A stretch of 61,039 nt of DNA, taken from contig NZ_LWTX01000015.1 in the NCBI RefSeq assembly GCF_002094305.1, positions 1 through 61,039 on the forward strand. The letters run 5' to 3'. Position 1 is the first letter of the stretch. Each line of letters starts with the position of its first letter. Made by a program: the position numbers and the translations under genes. The notes below the pieces were generated by a model. The model saw only the letters and a list, made by a program, of their open reading frames with translations, was not told the DNA's origin and made no database searches. This stretch comes from Prescottella equi (GTDB lineage Bacteria; Actinomycetota; Actinomycetes; Mycobacteriales; Mycobacteriaceae). Below, in pieces: positions 56,320 through 61,039 of this stretch.

Positions 56320-56566
56320 CCGCGTCGGGGTCGAGGGCGGCGGCGATGTCGTCGAGGGAGATGTCGAGGACGCGCGCGACGGCGGTGATGGTGAAGAACG
56401 CCGGCGTCGCGATGCGCCCGGTCTCGATCTTGCGCAGCGTCTCCACGGAGATCCCGGCGTCCAGCGCCACCTGCACCATGCTCGTCTCGCCTCGCGCGGA
56501 TCGCAGCAGCTCACCGAGCCTCTGTCCACGTTCGAGTTCCTCCGCCGTCAACGGCACACGCACCAT
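56285..56566 (-). CDS. XRE-family helix-turn-helix regulator
   Basis: This 93-residue protein consists almost only of a Cro/C1-type HTH (about residues 15-75): RGETSMVQVALDAGISVETL, KIETGRIATPAFFTITAVAR and VLDISLDDIAAAL. The ATG lies 44 bp from the methionine aminopeptidase gene, which is transcribed the other way. The 10-bp palindrome ATACCGGTAT in between is a likely operator for both genes. The 3' end overlaps the ArsR gene by 35 bp. Its effector and regulon are unknown. Confidence 0.88.
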   Translation of the reverse strand: MVRVPLTAEELERGQRLGELLRSARGETSMVQVALDAGISVETLRKIETGRIATPAFFTITAVARVLDISLDDIAAALDPDAVSPDRAPRRAS

Positions 56567-56573
56567 GTTGCAT

Positions 56574-56592
56574 ATAGTAATACCGGTATAGT
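56574..56592. promoter_or_regulatory. Overlapping divergent promoters with palindromic operator
   Basis: The palindrome ATACCGGTAT (56580-56589) lies between TATAGT (56587-56592, a -10 for the plus-strand gene) and ATAGTA (56574-56579, which reads TACTAT on the minus strand, a -10 for the XRE gene). A protein bound here would cover both promoters. Confidence 0.6.
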
Positions 56593-56613
56593 TATTCGAA
56601 CCGGAGGTGTGTG

Positions 56614-57384
56614 GTGGTCGAACTCAAGACCGAATCCGAGATCCAGGGGATGCGAGCGGCGGGCCGCGTGGTCGCGGACGCGCTCGCGGCGGCGCGTGCT
56701 CACGCGCGGGTGGGGGTGAGTCTGCGCGAACTCGACGCCGTGGCCGCCCGCGTCGTCGCCGATGCCGGCGCGGAGCCGCTCTTTCTGAACTACCGGCCGA
56801 ACTGGGCCGCCACCCCGTTCCCGGGGGTGCTCTGCACGTCCGTGAACGATGCTGTGGTGCACGGTATCCCGTCGGGCTACCGGCTTCGCGACGGTGACCT
56901 GGTGAGCATCGACGGCGGCGCGAGGCTGAACGGCTGGTGCGGCGACTCGGCGATCAGTTTCGTCGTCGGCGCCGCGAACCCCGCCGACGAGGCGTTGGTC
57001 GCGGCCACGGACGAGGCCCTTCGTCGCGGGATCGAGGCCGCGCGAGTCGGGAACCGTCTCGGCGACATCGGCGCCGCGATCGGTACGTTCGCCCGCAGTC
57101 GCGGTTTCGGGCTGCTCGCCGACCACGGTGGCCACGGCATCGGCCGGGTCATGCACGAGAGCCCGGACGTGCCCAACGAGGCCCGCGCCGGACGGGGCAT
57201 GCGGCTGCGCGCCGGTCTGGTCCTCGCGATCGAGCCGATGCTCATCGCCGACGGGTCCGACGACTACCGGCACGACGCCGACGGTTGGACGTTGCGAACC
57301 GTCACCGGGGCCCGCGCCGCGCACAGCGAGCACACCGTCGCGATCACCGACGACGGCCCGGTGGTGCTCACGGCGCGGCACTAG
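56614..57384 (+). CDS. map: Type I methionine aminopeptidase
   Basis: This enzyme removes the N-terminal methionine from new proteins with two metal ions. GTG 56614 has GGAGG 6 bases upstream and gives 256 residues; GTG 56611 is also possible. The pita-bread fold is visible through CTSVNDAVVHGIPSGYRLRD (catalytic His), SIDGGARLNGWCGDSA (metal Asp pair), HGGHGIGRVMHESPDVPNE (metal His) and LAIEPML (metal Glu), with HSEHTVAITDDG at the end. It lacks an N-terminal zinc-finger or SH3-binding extension. Its pairing with a divergent XRE regulator suggests an accessory, regulated copy; the main housekeeping map gene would be elsewhere (inference). Confidence 0.92.
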   Translation: MVELKTESEIQGMRAAGRVVADALAAARAHARVGVSLRELDAVAARVVADAGAEPLFLNYRPNWAATPFPGVLCTSVNDAVVHGIPSGYRLRDGDLVSIDGGARLNGWCGDSAISFVVGAANPADEALVAATDEALRRGIEAARVGNRLGDIGAAIGTFARSRGFGLLADHGGHGIGRVMHESPDVPNEARAGRGMRLRAGLVLAIEPMLIADGSDDYRHDADGWTLRTVTGARAAHSEHTVAITDDGPVVLTARH

Positions 57385-57393
57385 GCTGCACCT

Positions 57394-60201
57394 ATGCCGG
57401 ACTGGACGCCGATCTCCGACGCGCTGCGCCGCGCGGGGGTGCGGGACGTTCGCGCCGACGGCACCACCCGGGCGATGTACTCGTCGGACGCGTCGCTGTA
57501 CCGGGTGCCGCCCACGACGGTGGTCTTCCCCCGCGCGGTCGACGAGGTCGCGGCGGTGCTCGACGTCTGCCGCGCCGAGGGGGTGCCGCTCACTGCGCGC
57601 GGCGCGGGTACGTCGGTCGCGGGCAACGCGGTCGGCCCGGGCGTGGTCCTCGATTTCAGCCGGCACCTGGGCCGGGTGCTGGCGGTCGACCCGGAGACCC
57701 GCACCGCCGTCGTCGAGCCGGGTGTCGTACAGGCGGTGCTGCAGCGGGCGGCGGCGCCGCACGGGCTGCGGTTCGGTCCCGACCCGTCCACCCACAACCG
57801 CTGCACCGTCGGCGGCATGATCGGCAATAATGCCTGTGGCGCAAGAACTCTCGGCTACGGCCGCACGTCGGACAACGTCGCCGGTCTGGAGTTGCTCGCC
57901 GGAACGGGTGAGGCACTGTCGTTGCCGGCCGCGACGGGCTCACTGATCCTGGACCGGCTCCGCGACGTCACCCGTGCCGGATTGGCCACGATCCGAACCG
58001 AATTCGGCCGTTTCGGTCGGCAGGCGTCGGGATACGCGCTCGAGCACCTCCTGCCGGAGAACGGCTTCGACGTCCGGAGGTTCGTCGTCGGCAGCGAGGG
58101 CACGCTCGGGATCGTCACGCAGGCCACCGTGAATCTGGTGCGGGATCCGGCGCACCGTGTGCTGGTCGCGCTGGGCTACCCCGACATCGCGTCCGCGGGC
58201 GACGACGCCAAGGCCGTCCTCGGTTTCCGTCCCACTGCGTGCGAGGGCATCGATTCGCGTCTGGTCGACGTCGTGCGCGATCGCCGGGGGCCGCAGGCGG
58301 TGCCGCCACTGCCGAACGGTGCGGCGTGGCTGTTCGTCGAGATCGCGGGGGAGTCCCGAGACGACGTGCTCGACCGGGCGCGAGCCCTGGCCGGCGGCTG
58401 CGGTGCCGTCGACGCACTCGTCGTCGACGACCCGGCCCGGGCCGCTGCGCTGTGGCGGATCCGGGAGGACGGCGCCGGCCTGGCCGGACGCAGCCCCGCC
58501 GGTGCGCCCGCCTATGCGGGTTGGGAGGACGCGGCCGTCCCGCCCGACCGGATGGGCCCCTACCTGCGTGACTTCGACGCCCTGCTCACCGACTTCGGTA
58601 TCACCGGCCTTCCCTACGGTCATTTCGCCGACGGCTGCCTGCACATCCGCCTCGATCTGCCGCTGGACCGGCCCGACGGTTCGGCCGTCTTCCGACGCTT
58701 CCTCACCGCCGCTGCGGAACTGGTCGCCCGCTACGACGGATCACTGTCCGGCGAACACGGCGACGGCCGCGCCCGCAGCGAACTGCTACCGCTCATGTAC
58801 TCGCCCGAGGCGCTGCGGCTCTTCGGTGCGGTCAAGCACATCTTCGATCCCGGCAACGTCCTCAATCCCGGCGTCCTCGTCGACCCGCGGCCGGTGGACG
58901 CGGACCTGCGCGTCCCCCGGACGGCGCCGCTGCGCCGGGGCCTCGCCCTCGCCTACCGCGACGACGACGGCGACTTCGCCCAGGCCGTACACCGCTGCAC
59001 GGGTGTCGGGAAGTGTCGCGCCGACACCACCGGCGCCGGCGGTGTCATGTGCCCCTCCTATCTGGCGACACGAGAAGAGAAGGATTCGACGCGCGGACGT
59101 GCCCGCGTCCTGCAGGAGATGCTGAACGGCAGCCTCGTGCGTGACGGCTGGCGTTCACCGGAGGTGCACGACGCCCTCGACCTGTGCCTGTCCTGCAAGG
59201 GCTGCGCGTCCGATTGCCCCACCCGAGTCGACATGGCTTCCTGGAAGTCGGAGGTCCTGCACCAGAGCTATCGGAGACGGCTGCGCCCGGCGTCGCACTA
59301 CTCACTCGGCTGGTTGCCCCGGTGGGCGGCCCTCGCCGGTCGGGCGCCGCGGCTGGTCAATGCCGTCACCAGGCTTCCGGGCGTGGCGCCGGCCGCGCTG
59401 GCTCTCGGGGGAGCGGACCGACGTCGGCACGTCCCGCAGTTCGCGCCCGTGTCGTTCCGGCGCTGGTTCGCGTCGACGGCCACCCAGCGCCGCGCCACCG
59501 GCGACTCGGTGCTGCTGTTCGTCGACACGTTCACCGATCACTTCACGCCCGAGGTCGGTATCGCGACCGTCCAGGTGCTCGAAGACGCCGGCTTCCGGCC
59601 GCAGCTCACCCCGAAGCGGCAGTGCTGCGGTCTGACGTGGATCACCACCGGTCAGCTCGACACGGCCCGGCGCATCCTCGGCCGCACCGTCACAGCGCTG
59701 GCGGAAGAAGGAGCGCCGATCGTCGGGATGGAGCCGTCGTGCACGGCGGTGCTGCGGGCCGACGCCGTCGAACTGCTCGACACCGACGACGCCCGGGCCG
59801 TCGCCGAATCCACCCGCACCCTCGCCGAGCTGCTCGCGGGCCGCGACGGCTGGTCGCCGCCGGACCTGTCGGGCACCACCGTCGTCGCGCAACCGCACTG
59901 CCACCACCACGCCGTGATGACGTGGAATGCGGACGCACAGTTGTTGCAGCGCGCAGGCGCACAGGTGGAACGCCTGGGCGGCTGCTGCGGACTCGCCGGG
60001 AACTTCGGTGTCGAGAGGGGGCACTACGACGTGTCCGTCGCGATCGCGGAGCACCAACTCCTACCGACGATCGAGAGAATCCGCCCCGAAACCGTCGTCC
60101 TGGCCGACGGCTACTCGTGCCGGACTCAGATCGCCGATCTGGGTCGGCGCCAGGGCACTCACCTGGCTCAACTCCTGGCCGATCAGGGAAAACGCGGCTG
60201 A
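57394..60201 (+). CDS. FAD-linked oxidase and Fe-S/CCG fusion protein (D-2-hydroxyacid dehydrogenase-like)
   Basis: This 935-residue fusion should oxidise a D-2-hydroxy acid such as D-lactate or D-2-hydroxyglutarate and pass electrons through Fe-S clusters to the respiratory chain. The N-terminal FAD_binding_4 domain has LTARGAGTSVAGNAVGPGVV, GPDPSTHNRCTVGGMIGNNA and VGSEGTLGIVTQATV. The oxidase C-terminal domain ends in SGEHGDGRARSELL and FDPGNVLNPG. Two cysteine clusters for 4Fe-4S follow (CTGVGKC...CPSY and CLSCKGCASDCP), then two CCG motifs (RQCCGL and GGCCGLAGNFG). ATG 57394 lies 6 bases after TAGGCT, which overlaps the previous stop codon, so a leaderless start is likely. The substrate cannot be read from sequence. 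Confidence 0.88.
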   Translation: MPDWTPISDALRRAGVRDVRADGTTRAMYSSDASLYRVPPTTVVFPRAVDEVAAVLDVCRAEGVPLTARGAGTSVAGNAVGPGVVLDFSRHLGRVLAVDPETRTAVVEPGVVQAVLQRAAAPHGLRFGPDPSTHNRCTVGGMIGNNACGARTLGYGRTSDNVAGLELLAGTGEALSLPAATGSLILDRLRDVTRAGLATIRTEFGRFGRQASGYALEHLLPENGFDVRRFVVGSEGTLGIVTQATVNLVRDPAHRVLVALGYPDIASAGDDAKAVLGFRPTACEGIDSRLVDVVRDRRGPQAVPPLPNGAAWLFVEIAGESRDDVLDRARALAGGCGAVDALVVDDPARAAALWRIREDGAGLAGRSPAGAPAYAGWEDAAVPPDRMGPYLRDFDALLTDFGITGLPYGHFADGCLHIRLDLPLDRPDGSAVFRRFLTAAAELVARYDGSLSGEHGDGRARSELLPLMYSPEALRLFGAVKHIFDPGNVLNPGVLVDPRPVDADLRVPRTAPLRRGLALAYRDDDGDFAQAVHRCTGVGKCRADTTGAGGVMCPSYLATREEKDSTRGRARVLQEMLNGSLVRDGWRSPEVHDALDLCLSCKGCASDCPTRVDMASWKSEVLHQSYRRRLRPASHYSLGWLPRWAALAGRAPRLVNAVTRLPGVAPAALALGGADRRRHVPQFAPVSFRRWFASTATQRRATGDSVLLFVDTFTDHFTPEVGIATVQVLEDAGFRPQLTPKRQCCGLTWITTGQLDTARRILGRTVTALAEEGAPIVGMEPSCTAVLRADAVELLDTDDARAVAESTRTLAELLAGRDGWSPPDLSGTTVVAQPHCHHHAVMTWNADAQLLQRAGAQVERLGGCCGLAGNFGVERGHYDVSVAIAEHQLLPTIERIRPETVVLADGYSCRTQIADLGRRQGTHLAQLLADQGKRG

Positions 60202-60215
60202 GGCACAATCCAGGC

Positions 60216-60398
60216 ATGCTCTCCACTCCGGTCCTCGTCACGATCGTCTCCGTCTGTATCGGATTCGTGCTGTTCGTCCTGGCGGCGAGCGGTGCGCGCG
60301 GGCAGTGGGACAAGCGACTGGTGATCGGCCTGCTGGTGGCGGCGGTGCTGTGTCTGACGGCCGTGCCGCTGTCGGTCGCGCTGAGTGCGGCGGTCTGA
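60216..60398 (+). CDS. Small membrane protein with two helices
   Basis: This 60-residue protein consists of two hydrophobic helices (VLVTIVSVCIGFVLFVLAAS and RLVIGLLVAAVLCLTAVPLS) joined by a short charged loop (RGQWDKR). ATG 60216 lies 6 bases after CACAAT and 14 bp after the oxidase stop, so it may have its own leaderless start or belong to the operon. I do not recognise a family. The hydrophobic pattern and fit to neighbours support a real gene. Confidence 0.6.
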   Translation: MLSTPVLVTIVSVCIGFVLFVLAASGARGQWDKRLVIGLLVAAVLCLTAVPLSVALSAAV

Positions 60399-60403
60399 CG
60401 CGG

Positions 60404-60892
60404 ATGGGTACCAGCTGGCCCGCCGAATGGCCCACGACGCCCCGGCAGATCGCGGTGACGACGGACGCCGCCATCAACGCTGCGCGGTCCGCCGACGGTG
60501 AGCAGTTCGTCGAGGAGATCGAGAACCTGACACTTCTCCCGTTCGAGCAGGTGACGCTCGTGCACGCGGGTGTGATCCGGGCGCTGCTCGAGGACCTCCA
60601 CCCCGACGGCTTCTCCGGTGACGACATCCAGGACGCGCTGACGCGAGTTGCCGGCGCCGCCCTCGTATGGCTGCCCGGTCTCGACATCTCCGCTCTCGCC
60701 GCGGTTCTCACCGGATCGCTGGGGCTGACGGAAATGAGCGACGACGCGCAGCGCATCGGCCAGTCCGAGTACCTGCGAAGTGCGGTCCTGGTGATGACCG
60801 ATCTCCTCCTGACGGCCGACGCCTCGTCGCACGGCTATCTGAAGACCGCGATCGCAGAGATCGCCCGGGCGGAGACCGTCGAGATGCCCTAG
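60404..60892 (+). CDS. Unrecognised 162-residue protein
   Basis: ATG 60404 lies 5 bp after the small membrane protein, suggesting one transcript. The protein is acidic and mostly helical (FVEEIENLTLLPFEQVTLVH, LLEDLHPDGFSGDDIQDALT, ALVWLPGLDISALAAVLTGS). It has no signal peptide and no clear membrane segment, and no motif that I recognise. A ribosome site is weak. Function unknown; an upstream in-frame extension to 59927 would overlap the oxidase and is unlikely. Confidence 0.65.
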   Translation: MGTSWPAEWPTTPRQIAVTTDAAINAARSADGEQFVEEIENLTLLPFEQVTLVHAGVIRALLEDLHPDGFSGDDIQDALTRVAGAALVWLPGLDISALAAVLTGSLGLTEMSDDAQRIGQSEYLRSAVLVMTDLLLTADASSHGYLKTAIAEIARAETVEMP

Positions 60893-61039
60893 CCGAGGCG
60901 CGGATGTCACGTATCTGCACCGGATGCACGTAGTTCGAGGCGTTGACCAGCCGATTTGGCAATCGCCGAACGGTTCGCGTAACCTATTCCAGGTCAGAGC
61001 GACACGGACACCGACCCGGCCGCGACCTTCACTGGTCAG
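60893..61039 (+). promoter_or_regulatory. Right-edge intergenic stretch with possible promoter
   Basis: TTGACC near 60943 and TAACCT near 60980 could form a promoter reading rightward with a long spacer. Nothing else can be assigned before the window ends. Confidence 0.2.

Overview
The window is high-GC actinobacterial DNA. It carries the core mycolic acid and arabinogalactan genes (glf, glfT2, ubiA, aftB, mycolyltransferases, fadD32, pks13, accD4, emb). With the LGFP-repeat proteins and the absence of PE/PPE genes, this points to a mycolate-containing Mycobacteriales member outside Mycobacterium, most likely Rhodococcus or a close relative. All calls come from reading the sequence and from recalled family knowledge; no database search was run.

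Positions 1-17349 hold a tandem array of eight plus-strand genes for secreted proteins made of bacterial Ig-like repeats of about 90 residues each; the first gene is cut by the window edge. Each complete protein has a signal peptide, one of three N-terminal head types, 2 to 9 Ig-like repeats, a glycine-rich hinge and a short shared C-terminal tail (GSL...FGS type). None has a sortase motif or C-terminal membrane anchor. Several have promoter-like elements, structured leaders and terminators of their own, and nearly identical repeat DNA is shared within and between genes. This is the least explained part of the window and the best candidate for an undescribed surface system.

Positions 17469-36916 run from accessory envelope genes into the cell-wall cluster: an acyltransferase, a HAD phosphatase, a divergent pair of peptidoglycan enzymes (PGRP amidase and SpoIID-like, both with LGFP repeats) and a TipA-like MerR regulator. 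A tightly coupled glf-glfT2-PAP2-ubiA-aftB operon for galactan and decaprenyl-phospho-arabinose chemistry follows. Two antigen 85-type mycolyltransferases, a DUF732 lipoprotein, a cutinase-like Rv3802c homologue and an F420-type oxidoreductase complete the stretch.

Positions 37154-45551 are fadD32-pks13-accD4, the mycolate condensation module. A DUF559-type gene bracketed by two near-identical 51-bp palindromes separates it from two convergent emb arabinosyltransferases and an unassigned GT-C-like membrane protein (46742-55293, minus strand). The order PlsC, HAD, PGRP, glf through accD4 and emb parallels M. tuberculosis Rv3816c-Rv3793.

The last 5.5 kb (55548-60892) holds smaller units: an SRPBCC-ArsR operon with two identical operators, a divergent XRE regulator and methionine aminopeptidase, a large FAD/Fe-S oxidoreductase, a two-helix membrane peptide and an unrecognised protein. 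No tRNA, rRNA, CRISPR array or insertion sequence was seen.
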